Source: Akkermansiaceae bacterium (lineage in GTDB: Bacteria; Verrucomicrobiota; Verrucomicrobiia; Verrucomicrobiales; DEV007). From it: a stretch of 64,000 nt of DNA. The position numbers were made by a program, and so were the translations under genes. The notes beneath the pieces were generated by a model that was given only the letters and a program-made list of their open reading frames with translations, was not told the origin of the DNA and ran no database searches. The stretch covers positions 124,001-188,000 of the forward strand of contig JACKQE010000010.1 of NCBI GenBank assembly GCA_024233005.1, read 5' to 3'. This document shows positions 17,648 through 28,500 of the stretch, in pieces. The stretch's first letter is position 1. Each line of letters starts with the position of its first letter.

Positions 17648-18958
17648 ATGTCTTCACTCTTCAAACAAGACGCCCAGCGTCGCCAGTTTCTTGCCACCGC
17701 TGCCAAGACCCTTCTTGGCGTGGGGGCTGCTCCCGCGTTTCTGCAGGGACTGCCGGGCTCCGCACAAGCCGCCCTGGGACCGAATCTCGGCATCCCGAAT
17801 CGGAGCAACCCCGCCAAGAGCGTCATTTATCTTTACATGTCCGGCGGGATGACCCACATGGACACCTTCGATCCCAAGCCGGGGCATGAGAATCAAGGGC
17901 CGGTCCGCGCCATCAACACCAGTGCCGACGGGGTTCAGATCAGTGAGTATCTGCCGCGTTTGGCCGGTCACATGGACAAGTCCGCCTTGGTGCGGTCCAT
18001 GACTTCCACTGCCGGGGCCCACGCCCAAGGCAATTACTACATGCACACCAGCTATGAGATGCGCTCCACGATCCGGCATCCCGGGATCGGTGCCTGGTTG
18101 CTTAAATACCGTGGTCGCCTCAACGTGAACCTGCCGGGCAGTGTCTGCATTGCCGGGGGAAGCCGCGTCATTGGTGGCGCCGGATTCTTTGAAAGTGCCT
18201 TCGAGCCTCTCGCCATCGGTGATCCGGAATCCGGGTTGCGCAACAGCCAGATGGCGGCAGGTCTGACCGCGGATCAGTTTGAGTCGCGTCTCGCGCTGGC
18301 CTCCGAGCTGGATCAAACGTTCCGGCAACGCTACGACTTGAAGCGGGTTCGGGCCTATTCCTCGATGTATGACGATGCGGTCCGCATCATGAACAGCAAC
18401 GACCTGGAGGTGTTCAAGCTCGCCCAGGAAACCGAAGACACCCGGGCCAGTTACGGGGATTCCGCCTTCGGGCAGGGATGCCTGCTGGCTCGGCGGCTCG
18501 TCGAGCGGGATGTCCGGGCGGTCGAAGTGACCCTGGGCGGGTGGGATACCCACAACAACAATTTCCTTTCCGCGCCGGAGAAAGCGGAAATTCTGGATCA
18601 AGGCATTTCGGCCCTGCTGACCGATCTGGAACGCCGCGGCATGCTGGAGCAGACCCTGGTGGTGTTGGCCACGGAGTTTGGCCGGACGCCGAAGATCAAC
18701 CAGAACGAGGGCCGGGATCACTACCCCAAAGCCTTCTCCTGCCTGTTGGCCGGAGGCGGTGTCAAAGGGGGGTACGTCCACGGTAAAACCAGTGCGGGCG
18801 GCGAAGTCGTCGAGGAGAATCCGGTCAAGATTCCGGACTTCAACGCAACCGTGGCCTACGCGCTGGGATTGCCCTTGGACCAAGTCCTTTATTCTCCCAG
18901 CAAGCGTCCGTTCACGGTCGCCTCGAAAGGAAAGCCGATTCTCGAAGTGCTGGCCTGA
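17648..18958 (+). CDS. DUF1501 Tat-exported protein
   Basis: 436 residues, complete. A Tat-like leader has RRQFLATAAKTLLGVGAAPA at 11-30. DUF1501 hallmarks are present: KSVIYLYMSGGMTHMDTFD, GGWDTHNNNF, and VVLATEFGRTPKINQNEGRDHY. The fold is sulfatase/alkaline-phosphatase-like with likely metal-binding Asp and His. It forms an operon with the DUF1549/1553 gene just upstream, as in most PVC genomes. The enzymatic role is unproven. Confidence 0.9.
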   Translation: MSSLFKQDAQRRQFLATAAKTLLGVGAAPAFLQGLPGSAQAALGPNLGIPNRSNPAKSVIYLYMSGGMTHMDTFDPKPGHENQGPVRAINTSADGVQISEYLPRLAGHMDKSALVRSMTSTAGAHAQGNYYMHTSYEMRSTIRHPGIGAWLLKYRGRLNVNLPGSVCIAGGSRVIGGAGFFESAFEPLAIGDPESGLRNSQMAAGLTADQFESRLALASELDQTFRQRYDLKRVRAYSSMYDDAVRIMNSNDLEVFKLAQETEDTRASYGDSAFGQGCLLARRLVERDVRAVEVTLGGWDTHNNNFLSAPEKAEILDQGISALLTDLERRGMLEQTLVVLATEFGRTPKINQNEGRDHYPKAFSCLLAGGGVKGGYVHGKTSAGGEVVEENPVKIPDFNATVAYALGLPLDQVLYSPSKRPFTVASKGKPILEVLA

Positions 18959-18991
18959 GCCGGTCGGGAAAAAGCAACATCCGTGGTCACC

Positions 18992-19768
18992 TCACGCCAT
19001 CGTTCGATGGCGGAAGAGCGTGTCCACGATGTTGCGAACATACTGTTCATCGGACATTCCGGCGGTCGAGTCTGCGGGGAATTCGACCATTTCGCGAAAC
19101 CGGGAGGCCAGTGCCGAGAACAATCGCAACCGGTGCCCCGGTTCGAAATGGTCCCGCCGTTGCAGCGCCTCCAGAGCGATCCTTGCCTGATCAGGGCTGG
19201 CATTCTGTCGCAGTCGGGCTTCCAGATGGGGGAAGGATCGGAACGGATTGAGTTCCTGCCCCAGCAGTTTATCCACGTCAGGTTGGGGGGAATGGATCGT
19301 CCTGACCACGATCGTGCCCGCCACAAGGTCGCCCAATCGCTGGCAGCGCCGGGAAACCACTGCCGCCACCCCTCCCACGAGATAAAGGAACAAAGGCAAC
19401 GAATCGACGGTCCTCATCAGATTGCGCAGGATGATCTGGCCCGGGCGGAGGGCCAGTCCCCGTTCGTCCATGACCCGAAGGCCGAACACCCGTTTCCCCA
19501 GCGTTTGCCCATCCCAGAGCCATTCCGTGATCATCGGATAGAAAATCCACACGAGGAATTGCAACAAAATTTGGGTGGCGTTGGAAGTTTCCAAGATCAC
19601 GACTGACAATTGATGGGCCAGCCACCAGGAGAGGTAGGTCATCGCCAACATTGCGGCGAGATCGACAAAAGTGGCAAGACCGCGCAGGATGGGGCTCGCC
19701 AGCGGCAGCGAAAACACGACACCTTCCGGGGTCCGGATGTGGAGGCGTGCGGTCTCACCAAGGCTCAT
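18992..19768 (-). CDS. RDD family membrane protein
   Basis: 258 residues. The RDD domain occupies the N-terminal 170 residues: ILRGLATFVDLAAMLAMTYL is the first helix, where RDD proteins have R..A...D. The second part is DGQTLGKRVFGLRVMDERG, followed by RNLMRTVDSLPLFLYLVG and RLGDLVAGTIVVR. A soluble C-terminal tail of about 85 residues follows. It is last in the run DUF58 - SpoIIM-like - RDD, a known association often joined by a MoxR ATPase. Function in that system is not established; RDD proteins have been linked to transport or membrane assembly. Confidence 0.85.
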   Translation of the reverse strand: MSLGETARLHIRTPEGVVFSLPLASPILRGLATFVDLAAMLAMTYLSWWLAHQLSVVILETSNATQILLQFLVWIFYPMITEWLWDGQTLGKRVFGLRVMDERGLALRPGQIILRNLMRTVDSLPLFLYLVGGVAAVVSRRCQRLGDLVAGTIVVRTIHSPQPDVDKLLGQELNPFRSFPHLEARLRQNASPDQARIALEALQRRDHFEPGHRLRLFSALASRFREMVEFPADSTAGMSDEQYVRNIVDTLFRHRTMA

Positions 19769-19786
19769 CAGTCGAAAAAGGGCGGG

Positions 19787-20788
19787 TCAGAATTTTTCGG
19801 ATGTCTCTTTCCTGCCACCCCAGCCCAGCCAGAGCAACAGGGCCGACAATTGGACAATCCCGATGGCGATTTTGAAGGGGTAGCTGGCGGGACTGTGGTA
19901 TTGCGAAAGAAAAGCCTCCACCAGGGCCGCCCAGACCAGCAGCAAGGCGGCGGCCCCGATGAGATTGAGGAGCGGGGAACGGACCCGGGCGAGACGCTGC
20001 CGGAGGCCGAGACTGGTGCCCCAACCGAACAGCACTCCCGCGATGATGAAACCTCCCTGACCGCCGATCAGGATGGCCGGGATTTCGACCGAGCCGTGGG
20101 GAAGCAACCACGCTCCCAAAAAGGTTCCCTGGCCGTCGCTGAGGTAATCCAGGCAGACGATGCCCAGAATCATTCCATTGTTGAATAAGACGATGCCGGT
20201 GAACAACCCGAAGCTGATTCCGAGTGCCAACGCGAGGATGGTGACCCGGATATTATTGGACATCAGCAGGGCGGCAAAAACCGTTTTACCCTCCGGGTCA
20301 TACTGGGCGGACTGTTCAGCGGCGACCCTTTCCGAAGGAGTTTGGTAAATGTGGGAGAATTGCGCCGGAATCAGTTTCTGCTTCAATTCGGGCCGCAGGG
20401 AGACCATGCCGGCGCCGAAGAACGCTCCCAGCAGGGTGATGCAGAATGAAAGCGCGAAGGCCTTACCATGGGACCGGAACGAACGCGGGACGGACTGGAA
20501 GAACCATTTCCCCGGAGCGAAACGTCCCAACGATTTTCTTTCGGTGTGGACCCGGGAGTAGGCTCGCGCCACCAGTTGTTCGACGTGTTCCCTCGCCGGG
20601 ACTTCCCCGGCAAAGGTCTGCAACTTCACGAGATCGCTCGCCACCCGTTGGTAGAGGTAATGAAGCCGGCGGGCTTCCTCAAGGGTGGCCGGCCCGCTGT
20701 TCTGGCTTTCGGCGCGATCGAGCAGCCGGGCCAATTCTTCCCAAGAGGGACGCTCTTTCCGCAGGAAGGTGTCGAGATCGAGAATCAT
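19787..20788 (-). CDS. SpoIIM-family (stage II sporulation protein M-like) membrane protein
   Basis: 333 residues. A soluble N-terminal helical part (about 1-100) precedes a polytopic SpoIIM-like domain: FALSFCITLLGAFFGAGMV, NNIRVTILALALGISFGLFT, NGMILGIVCLDYLS, and LLPHGSVEIPAILIGGQGGF. The 'LPHG..E..ai' signature is diagnostic. No sporulation is implied; in PVC and other bacteria this family pairs with RDD, DUF58 and MoxR genes. It lies 18 bp upstream of the RDD gene and 6 bp downstream of DUF58. Confidence 0.87.
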   Translation of the reverse strand: MILDLDTFLRKERPSWEELARLLDRAESQNSGPATLEEARRLHYLYQRVASDLVKLQTFAGEVPAREHVEQLVARAYSRVHTERKSLGRFAPGKWFFQSVPRSFRSHGKAFALSFCITLLGAFFGAGMVSLRPELKQKLIPAQFSHIYQTPSERVAAEQSAQYDPEGKTVFAALLMSNNIRVTILALALGISFGLFTGIVLFNNGMILGIVCLDYLSDGQGTFLGAWLLPHGSVEIPAILIGGQGGFIIAGVLFGWGTSLGLRQRLARVRSPLLNLIGAAALLLVWAALVEAFLSQYHSPASYPFKIAIGIVQLSALLLWLGWGGRKETSEKF

Positions 20789-20794
20789 GGCAGG

Positions 20795-22201
20795 TCAGAG
20801 CAGTTGACGCCGTTTGACCGTGAGATACTGGGTCACCACTTCGGCGGTCAGTTCCTCCTGGTCGGGGAGTCCCATCTCCACCCCGAGGTGTTTCAGTTTG
20901 CGGGCGGTGGCCCGGAGTTCACTCCACTGGAAATGGCCGCCCAAGGCCCCGTAGACTTCCCCGAGCGAAACGGGAGGGGGCGTGGCCCCAAAGAGTGGAA
21001 ATGCCCCCGCAGGGCGGACCATGTTGACGAGGATGAGGTGCTGGCGGCTGATCAGCGGAAGGCTTTGGAGGAATTGTTCCGCAGTCAGGGGATCCGAAAG
21101 ATCGACCAGCATGACCAGCAGGGCTCTCCGGGTCAAGCGTTGACGGAGTTCGATCATGAGCTGTTCAAAGTCGGGGGACACCGGGCGCGGTTCCAACGTG
21201 TAGACCGCGTCCCGCACCACATCGTAGTGTTCCCGTCCATTGCGGGCTCTCAAAAATCGGCCGACCCGGTCGGCGAAAGTGATCATGCCAAAACGGTCCC
21301 CCTGCTTTTCGGCCACTGCCGCCAAAATCAGGGCGCAGTGAAGAAACCGTTCCAATTGGGTGGTGACCAGGTGTTCGCCGCCCTGGCTCTCCAAGGAGGC
21401 CGCTTCTTCCCCGGGTAATTTGGAAGCGGGCAGGCGGATTTCCCGACCGCTGAACCGGGAATGATCGAGGATGACGTAGATCTCCTGGGTACGTTCGATC
21501 TGATAGGTGCGGGTGACGGGAAATCGTTTCCGAGCGGAGGCCTTCCAATCGATGTCGCCATAATCGTCGCCCGGTTGATACTCCCGGAGCTTTTCAAATT
21601 CGCGCCCCTTGCCAACCTGACGCACGGCATGGGCGCCGAGCTGGCCCCGGTTCATGAACAGGGCGGCAACCTGCTGCCGCTCCTGCCTCAGGTCGGGATA
21701 CACCCGGCATTCCAAAGCGAGGGGGAATCTCCGTCTCAGCAACCAGAATCCCCAACCGGAAGAGGTCTCCAAGTGCGCCTCGGAAAAGGCAAATTGCCCC
21801 CTCCGCAAGGGGATCAGCGGAAACAAAAGCCGGCGTTGCGGAGGTTCTCCGTAGGCGGCTGGCATCTCCAGCACGGTCCCCCGGGGGGCATGAAAGGCCG
21901 CACTGACCGGCAGTCCGAACCGCAGGGGGCTGGTCGCCAGCCGATCCGGGCAGGAGAGATCGAAGGCCAGCTCGAGCGTGCGTCCTGCCGTGGCCCGCAC
22001 CCGGTCCGTCGCCAAAAGCTTCACCCGGTCGAGATGCCCAGAAGTGCGCTGCAGGTCCAACACCGCGGCGCCGACGAGAGAGGCCAGGGCCAGGAGACAG
22101 GGCACCGCCCATGTGGGGAAATCATACACCACCAGCGTCATCGCCGGTACCGCCACCACGGCGGTGAGAAACAGCAGACGATTTCCTGGAGCAAAACGCA
22201 T
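20795..22201 (-). CDS. DUF58 domain-containing protein
   Basis: 468 residues. Two N-terminal hydrophobic segments (about 7-27 and 31-48) anchor it in the membrane. The DUF58 core motif REYQPGDDYGDIDWKASAR is intact, and it is followed by a vWA-like region (IYVILDHSRFSGREIR, then ALLVMLVDLSDPLT). DUF58 proteins usually act with a MoxR AAA+ ATPase as a chaperone-like pair. Here moxR lies at 35585-36589, not adjacent. The gene is 17 bp downstream of the addA-like gene and probably co-transcribed with the RDD and SpoIIM genes. Confidence 0.88.
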   Translation of the reverse strand: MRFAPGNRLLFLTAVVAVPAMTLVVYDFPTWAVPCLLALASLVGAAVLDLQRTSGHLDRVKLLATDRVRATAGRTLELAFDLSCPDRLATSPLRFGLPVSAAFHAPRGTVLEMPAAYGEPPQRRLLFPLIPLRRGQFAFSEAHLETSSGWGFWLLRRRFPLALECRVYPDLRQERQQVAALFMNRGQLGAHAVRQVGKGREFEKLREYQPGDDYGDIDWKASARKRFPVTRTYQIERTQEIYVILDHSRFSGREIRLPASKLPGEEAASLESQGGEHLVTTQLERFLHCALILAAVAEKQGDRFGMITFADRVGRFLRARNGREHYDVVRDAVYTLEPRPVSPDFEQLMIELRQRLTRRALLVMLVDLSDPLTAEQFLQSLPLISRQHLILVNMVRPAGAFPLFGATPPPVSLGEVYGALGGHFQWSELRATARKLKHLGVEMGLPDQEELTAEVVTQYLTVKRRQLL

Positions 22202-22218
22202 GGAAGGGAGGGAAGGCG

Positions 22219-25200
22219 TCAGAGGTGAGCGGCGACCGCCAAACGGGTGAAGATCAATCTAGCCTCGATTTTTTCGGGTGCCAGACCCGTCATCCGGGCG
22301 AGCACCTGGCGGTAGGTCTGGATCTGCGGGCGGTAGGTGGCGATGGATTTCGCCAAAGCGTCTGATTGATCCGGTGGAATGAGGTCCGTCTTGAAATCGA
22401 TGATCATGGCGGAGCGCACCGTGCCGGTGATCGGATCCCGCGTCAGCACCACCCGATCAAAGGCTCCGGAGAGCCATTCGTCACCGAGGAGAATCTCGAA
22501 CCTCTGTTCCCGCCAACATTCCGAAATGTCCGGCCCTGGTGGACGTTCCAGGAGGGATTTGATTTCCCGGGTGGCCAGGCAACGGGTGAGATGATGGCGG
22601 GCCTCGGTCAGGATGCCCTCGGCAACGGCTGTGAGGGAAGATGACAACTTCAATTCCGCCTCCTGCAAGGCCTCCGGTCCCAGAGCATCCGCCCATTCGA
22701 TCTGCTCGAACAAGCCATGCACCAGGTTTCCCAGATCACGGGCATTGCGGGACCCCGGGAAGAGCAGCAGTTTCGCCGGGATGGTGCGGATTTCCGATGC
22801 CGAGGGAGTCCGGCGCCGCGGTCGGAGCCGGGCCAGTGCCGTGGAAGGGGGCGGCGGAGGGGAGGTTTCCGGGTCCGGCGTGGTGGAGGCAGGGCTTCTC
22901 AATGGGTGGGTTTTCTCATACCAGAGCCGATCCGTTGTCCCGACTTGGCTCCGGCCGACTTCGGTTACTTGGAGATCACCGATGAAAAAGTCTTCCGGTT
23001 GATCCTGATAGGCCAACTCCAACAACTGGATGAAATTGTGCGAGGAAGAACTGGATCCCCGAGGGAGGGCGATGAGGTAATTGGCGTGCTTGGCACGGGT
23101 CAGGGCGACGTAAAATTTGCACAGTTCCTCATAACCGGCATCGGCTTTCTCCCCGGCGTGATGCTCCCTGAGGACCGGGTCCAATTCCACCACGTCGCTG
23201 CCTGGAGGTTGGAGGACCCATTGGATCGCCCGATCGGCCCCGCGATGCACCGCGATGCCTTTTCTTGAATTGGACAGGGAATCCCCGCCCAGATCGGGCA
23301 GGATCACCATGTCGAAGGTCAGTCCTTTGGCTTTGTGCACGGTTAGCACCTGCACCGCAGACCGGGTGTCCACCTCGCGCGTGGTATGGTCGCTGACGTG
23401 GGCGATAAACTCATCCATGTCCCGGTTGCCTGAGCGGTCGAACCCTCGGGCGGCGAGGAGCAGGTCACCGGCCCGGCGCAACGAAAAGTCGTCCACTGGC
23501 ACCACCGTCGCCTGCAGTTCACTCAACCAGGTTTTGAGGGTTTCTTCATAGCCCTTTTCATGGATTTCCTTCCGGATTCTGGAGTCGACTTGCGATTGGT
23601 TCAACCCGAGTCTTTCCATCACCCGAGAGAATGGCGTGAGCTGGAGATGCTGTCGGGCGAAGCCATCCCCCGGATGGGCGGCGTGGCGGATAAGGTCCAC
23701 CAGCGCGAGATTCAGCGGGGTGCTGGAGGCGACCGTGATTTCCGAGTCGGCCATCACCGGAACCTGGGTCAACGAGTTGGCTCGGATGTGGTCGACGATC
23801 GCATGTCCTTTTTTGTTGGACTGAACCAGGATCGCGCAGGTCATGCCGCGGTGGATCGGTTGGATTTCGTCGAGCAGGGCCACGACCACTCTGAACACGT
23901 CTTCTTCCGTGGGCTTCTCCGTTTCTCCTGCTGGTGGATGAAGGAGCGCCGCGTAGCCTGGCAGATCACGGTGGTGGTCTGAAACCACATGCTCGCCCCA
24001 TTGCCACCGGGCGAGAGTGGCCGCGGGTAATTCGATCTGTCGCAATAGTTCCGGCGAACCGAAAAGCCGGTTGACCATCGTGATGACATCGTGGCCGGAG
24101 CGGCGCGACTCATCGAGAGGGCGCTGGGCGATGTGCCGGTAGCGCTGGCGCAACATCGTGAACAATTGAGTGTCCCCGCCCCGCCAGCCATAGATGGCCT
24201 GCTTGATGTCGCCGACCTGGAAGAGGGAACGTTCCTCCGAAGTGTCCTGGACGGCCTCATCAATCAAATTCTCGATCACACTCCACTGTAGAAAGCTGGT
24301 GTCCTGGAATTCATCCAAAAGCCAGTGGTCGTAGCGGGCATCGAGACGGTAGTCAATCCGGAGCCGTTGGTCCTCGTCCGGACGCTGGGTCAGCACCAGG
24401 GCCTTGTCCCCCTGACGGCGCGGCGAGAGCAGGACTTCGAGGTCGGAAAAGGTCAAACGCCCCTGCCGCCTCACCAGACCGGAATACCGATCCTCGTACA
24501 GTTTGAGCATCGACCAAATGCCTCGGGTCTGCTCCAGTCGGGCTTGGATTTCTTTCGCACAAATTCCTTGGACGATACGGCCAAAGCATTCGCAGGCCAC
24601 ACGGTCCATTTTAAGTGGGAAGTAATTGATTTTGATGGCGGCCTCACCTGACTGGATTTGATCCCAATGTTTGCCCGCCAGATGAAGGAAGTAATTGATG
24701 CGACCAGTGAACGGAAGCCCCGGCGTGTGGACTTGGAGTTGCTCGCGGAATTGCTCCCAGAATAGGAGACACTTCTCCGTGGGGGCCGGATCGCAGCTCT
24801 CGAACCATTCGAACAGCCGGGTGAATTCAGTCGCGTAGTCCACCGTCAAACCTGCCCCGATGGAATTCCCCTCGGGCCAAATGGTGGCGCGATCTCCCCA
24901 ATATCGGGGCTCTGGGGCCTGCAGATAGGTCCCGTGACAGGAGTCGACATATTCTGTCAGCATTTCCTTCACCGTCACGCCTTCCCGGCCCATGTTGACG
25001 CGGCGGAAGGATTCAAGAAATTCCCGACCCTGGTCACCGCCGGACTCGATGGCATGGCGGAAGACCTGCCGGAAGACCTGGGATTGGGCCGCATCGGCTT
25101 GGTGCTCATCGAGAATGTCGAAACCGCCAGGCAGTCCGAATTCCGCCGGAAATCCCCTGAGAATGGCGGCAAAGAGGCTGTCGAGAGTCCCCAGAAAAAG

Positions 25201-25533
25201 CCGGGGCATTCGTTGCACAAACACTTTGAGGAGCTGCCGGTAATCCGACGCTTTCAGTCCGTGCAGCGCCTCATGGAGAGGATCCCCTTCCGGAGGGCAC
25301 AGGCCGGCGGCATCCTTGTCGCTGGTGGCTCCGCGGGCCAACTTCCGCAGGATGGACTCGAAGAACTCTCCGGCTGCTTTGCGGGTGAACGTGAGGGCTA
25401 TGATCCTCTCCGGTTTTGGCTCGAGCCCGCGTTTCCAGTCCAACGCCATCAACGCGATGTAGCGGTGCGTCAGCTGGTAGGTCTTTCCCGAACCCGCGGA
25501 AGCGAGAATCATTTCATGAATGAGCGGCGTCAT
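22219..25533 (-). CDS. addA: AddA-like helicase-nuclease (UvrD/RecB type)
   Basis: 1104 residues. The superfamily 1 helicase begins with Walker A ASAGSGKT (11-18). Motif II DEFQDT lies near 406-411, followed by FQVGDIKQAIYGWRGGD. A later motif, VLTVHKAKGLTFDMVILPD, is typical of UvrD/RecB proteins. The C-terminal RecB-type nuclease has SGAFDRVV and IIDFKTD (about 1044), giving an intact PD-(D/E)xK site. With the AddB-like partner it should resect double-strand breaks for recombination. Its ATG overlaps the stop of the upstream addB-like gene by 4 bp, indicating translational coupling. The symbol is by family, not proven orthology. Confidence 0.88.
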   Translation of the reverse strand: MTPLIHEMILASAGSGKTYQLTHRYIALMALDWKRGLEPKPERIIALTFTRKAAGEFFESILRKLARGATSDKDAAGLCPPEGDPLHEALHGLKASDYRQLLKVFVQRMPRLFLGTLDSLFAAILRGFPAEFGLPGGFDILDEHQADAAQSQVFRQVFRHAIESGGDQGREFLESFRRVNMGREGVTVKEMLTEYVDSCHGTYLQAPEPRYWGDRATIWPEGNSIGAGLTVDYATEFTRLFEWFESCDPAPTEKCLLFWEQFREQLQVHTPGLPFTGRINYFLHLAGKHWDQIQSGEAAIKINYFPLKMDRVACECFGRIVQGICAKEIQARLEQTRGIWSMLKLYEDRYSGLVRRQGRLTFSDLEVLLSPRRQGDKALVLTQRPDEDQRLRIDYRLDARYDHWLLDEFQDTSFLQWSVIENLIDEAVQDTSEERSLFQVGDIKQAIYGWRGGDTQLFTMLRQRYRHIAQRPLDESRRSGHDVITMVNRLFGSPELLRQIELPAATLARWQWGEHVVSDHHRDLPGYAALLHPPAGETEKPTEEDVFRVVVALLDEIQPIHRGMTCAILVQSNKKGHAIVDHIRANSLTQVPVMADSEITVASSTPLNLALVDLIRHAAHPGDGFARQHLQLTPFSRVMERLGLNQSQVDSRIRKEIHEKGYEETLKTWLSELQATVVPVDDFSLRRAGDLLLAARGFDRSGNRDMDEFIAHVSDHTTREVDTRSAVQVLTVHKAKGLTFDMVILPDLGGDSLSNSRKGIAVHRGADRAIQWVLQPPGSDVVELDPVLREHHAGEKADAGYEELCKFYVALTRAKHANYLIALPRGSSSSSHNFIQLLELAYQDQPEDFFIGDLQVTEVGRSQVGTTDRLWYEKTHPLRSPASTTPDPETSPPPPPSTALARLRPRRRTPSASEIRTIPAKLLLFPGSRNARDLGNLVHGLFEQIEWADALGPEALQEAELKLSSSLTAVAEGILTEARHHLTRCLATREIKSLLERPPGPDISECWREQRFEILLGDEWLSGAFDRVVLTRDPITGTVRSAMIIDFKTDLIPPDQSDALAKSIATYRPQIQTYRQVLARMTGLAPEKIEARLIFTRLAVAAHL

Positions 25534-28500
25534 GGGGTGGCGGGGAGCAGATGACAGGGATTCACCGCTTCGAGGGCATTGGAAAAAAACACTTCCCTGA
25601 AGTCATCATATTTCAGATAGAGGGACGGTGGCCAGAATTGGCGGGCCAGAATGGCGGCAACAACCCCTTCCGCGCAGGTTAGTGCTTCGTTGAGGCGTTC
25701 CGCATCGAGATCATCCCAGAGGTCGAGCTTCACGCCGGCCTTGGATTCACCCAGAAGTCCGTATCCTCCCGAAATCTGCCTCCCGGGATGGCGTTGTTGC
25801 CAGGCGAGCACATAAAGTGGAATCTGGAGATCGGTCCAGCGTCCAGGCCGATTTCCTTTCAAGGCGGTGGTTCGGGCCCATTCCGGCACGTGGGCGCCTT
25901 CCCGGATGGAGCCGATGTGGTTTTCTCTGACGGCGGTTTTGCCGGTCTTGAAATCGAGCACCCGGAGGTCGCCACTCCGGTGTTCTTCGATCCGGTCGAT
26001 TCGGCCATGGACCGGCAGACCGCCGATCCTCCAGGGTTGGTCATCCGAACCAAGGGGACACTCCACCTCCAGTATGCGCCATCCTTGGCGTCGGTTGTCG
26101 GCCTCACAGGCCGCCCACCAGCGAAGGCGCTGCCGTGCGGACTCCCGTTGCACGAGCAATGGAGCGGTGAGCCGCCGGCCATAGATTGCGGTGACCTGGC
26201 TGTCCAAGGTCTCCAGCAGGCACTCGGCGATCGAAGCCTCGTCCTCGCAATCTCGCATCTCCAGATTCGTTCCGTAGGTCTCCAGGGCGTGGTGGATGAG
26301 GTTGCCAAATTGCAACCCATCCAATTCGTCCTTTGAGTCCTGGGGCTTGTTCATCCCGAGCCCCTTTTTCAGATAAAACTGCAAGGGGCAGGCCAGGTAG
26401 TCGCGGAAGGCGGTGACCTGGATGCTTTGGAAGATGCGGAGATCTGGGTCCGGCGCGGGAGGAGTGAGTTGCCAGGTCCGCGTCCACGGGGGAGGCAGTT
26501 GTGCCGCGGGGGGATCCTGAAACAAGGCGGAGACCCGCGAGGGAAGTTCGGTCTCGGGGCAGGCCAGGAGGAGGCGGGAAGGCCGCAAGGGATCCCCCGC
26601 AGAGCTGGTCCGGCCAAAGATGAGGTCGACTCTACCGGACTTTTTCCGCGAAGCCATCAGACCGGTCAGCAGAAAGGCGTCGCGGGCTCCCCGGGTGTCG
26701 TTATGGCGCAGACCGAGGAATTTCCTCGCGGAATCCGGCAGAAAGGCATGCCCGTAAATGCTTTCCGGCACGAGGCCTTCGTTCATGCCAGTGATGATGA
26801 GATGAGGGGCATCCTCCCAGGACAGTTCCAGCCATCCGAGGAGATCGATGTCTTCAGCCCGGCGATCGGGCACCCAGGCTTCGCGATCAAGGAGATGAAG
26901 CAGGAGGTCGAGTTCGTCGGCTGCTTCAATGAGCGGCCGCAAGGGTTCGAAAGCCGGAACATTGAGCGACTCCAGCGCGCCGGTGAACAGTCCCAACACA
27001 TCCGCAAATTCTTCATCGGCGGCATTGGTGGAGTCAAGCAGGCGGTCCCCGAACAACATTGCCAGAAATTCAGGCAATCCTTCGACCAAGGGTTTGCGGC
27101 GGAGGAGACGGCATTGCCGGTCGAGCCAATCCAAAGTAAGGTGGAGAGCCTTGGCTGTTTCCGGCGCGTCGGCGCGTCGGCCACGCGGCGTTCTCCCGGC
27201 GAACTCGAGAGCCTCGCCCAGGCTGCCCGGCAGGTGTTCCTGGGCCAGTTTGTCTAGGCTGACCAGGATTCCGGTGAGGGACGGGCGCTGTCCGGTCTGC
27301 GCTTCCACCTGAGAGGCGGCAGCGGCGATCACCTCCGGGCAATGGAGAAGCGAGACTGCCGCTTCGAATGAATCCACCGCGATCAATTGTCCCAAACGGC
27401 GGAGCAAATAGGTCAGCCAATGGGATTTGAGTGATTTTCCGGCCGGGTCGAAGGCGTTCAGTTGGAGATCGAGCAACGCTTCGGAAAAAGGTTTGATGGT
27501 CTCGGGATCAGGAATGCCAACCGCCACCATGCGGGGAGCCTGATTTCCATACGGTTTCATCCAGGTGATCGCAAGATTGGCCTGTTCCTGAGGATTGGCC
27601 GCAAGATGAATGCTCTTGAGATCGATGGGAATTTCTCGGTTCAGCCACTCTGTCGTGAGTGGCCGGCCCCACCCATCAAAGAGGGGGGCGAGTGATTCCG
27701 GTGCCTGGATCAGAATGTCGCAACGCATGCCTTGGGCGATGAGTTGCTCCAGAGCGGTGACCATGCAGGGAATGGGATCAGAAAGGCCGGCCAGGACGAT
27801 CCTGCTCGTGCCGGGCAACTCCGGTGGGGCTTTGACCAGGGACCGTCTCAGCTCCTGGGGATCGTCGAGGCCGCAGGCCCGGAGCCGTCGCTGCAGTTCC
27901 TGTTCCAAGCGTGCGAGTTCCCTCCAACGGTCGGCTTCCAACCCTGCTCCCGCCAGGAGCGGCAGGGCCGAGGCAAAGGTGTGACCTCCTTCCCCCAGCA
28001 GGGAACGGGCGCGATTGAGTTCGTCCGCGGTCCGGAGTGCCCAATCCGCATTCCTCTCCACCGGATCGACGGGAAACACTTCACGGTAATGACTCAAATC
28101 CACCTCAAGGAGTGCGCTCATCAGAACCGCGCACATTTCCGCTGGAGAGGCTGGACGCTTTCCCTCGAGGCGTTCCGGATTCACGAGAAAGTCCGGAGTC
28201 ACCACCCGGGGAGGCAGGACGGCGGTGTTGAGTTCCGCCGCATGGATTGCCAACGATTCCCGGAGACGTCTCCCCGCATGCTTGGTTGGAACGATGATGA
28301 GCAGCCCGCTCAGATCGACCGGGCCGGTGCCTGGCAAAGCGCCTGAGCAGAGAAAGCGGCTGACGGTGGCGAGGAGCGGTTCCTCCCAGCCGAGAAACAG
28401 GCGTCGGGAAGATCCTGCGGTGGAAGCGTTGGTTTCCGGAGGCCCCTCCGGGCGTTTGGTGGGCTCGACGGATTCACTCAAAAGTCCCAGTTCAAGTTGG

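Noticed and set aside
17654..18883. 409-codon minus-strand frame antisense to DUF1501
   Set aside because: DUF1501 motifs lie on the plus strand; this frame is a high-GC shadow.
18995..19012. Perfect 18-bp palindrome cgccatcgttcgatggcg between convergent genes
   Set aside because: It could form a hairpin but has no T-run on either side, and it encodes the last residues of the RDD protein. Not strong enough to call a terminator.
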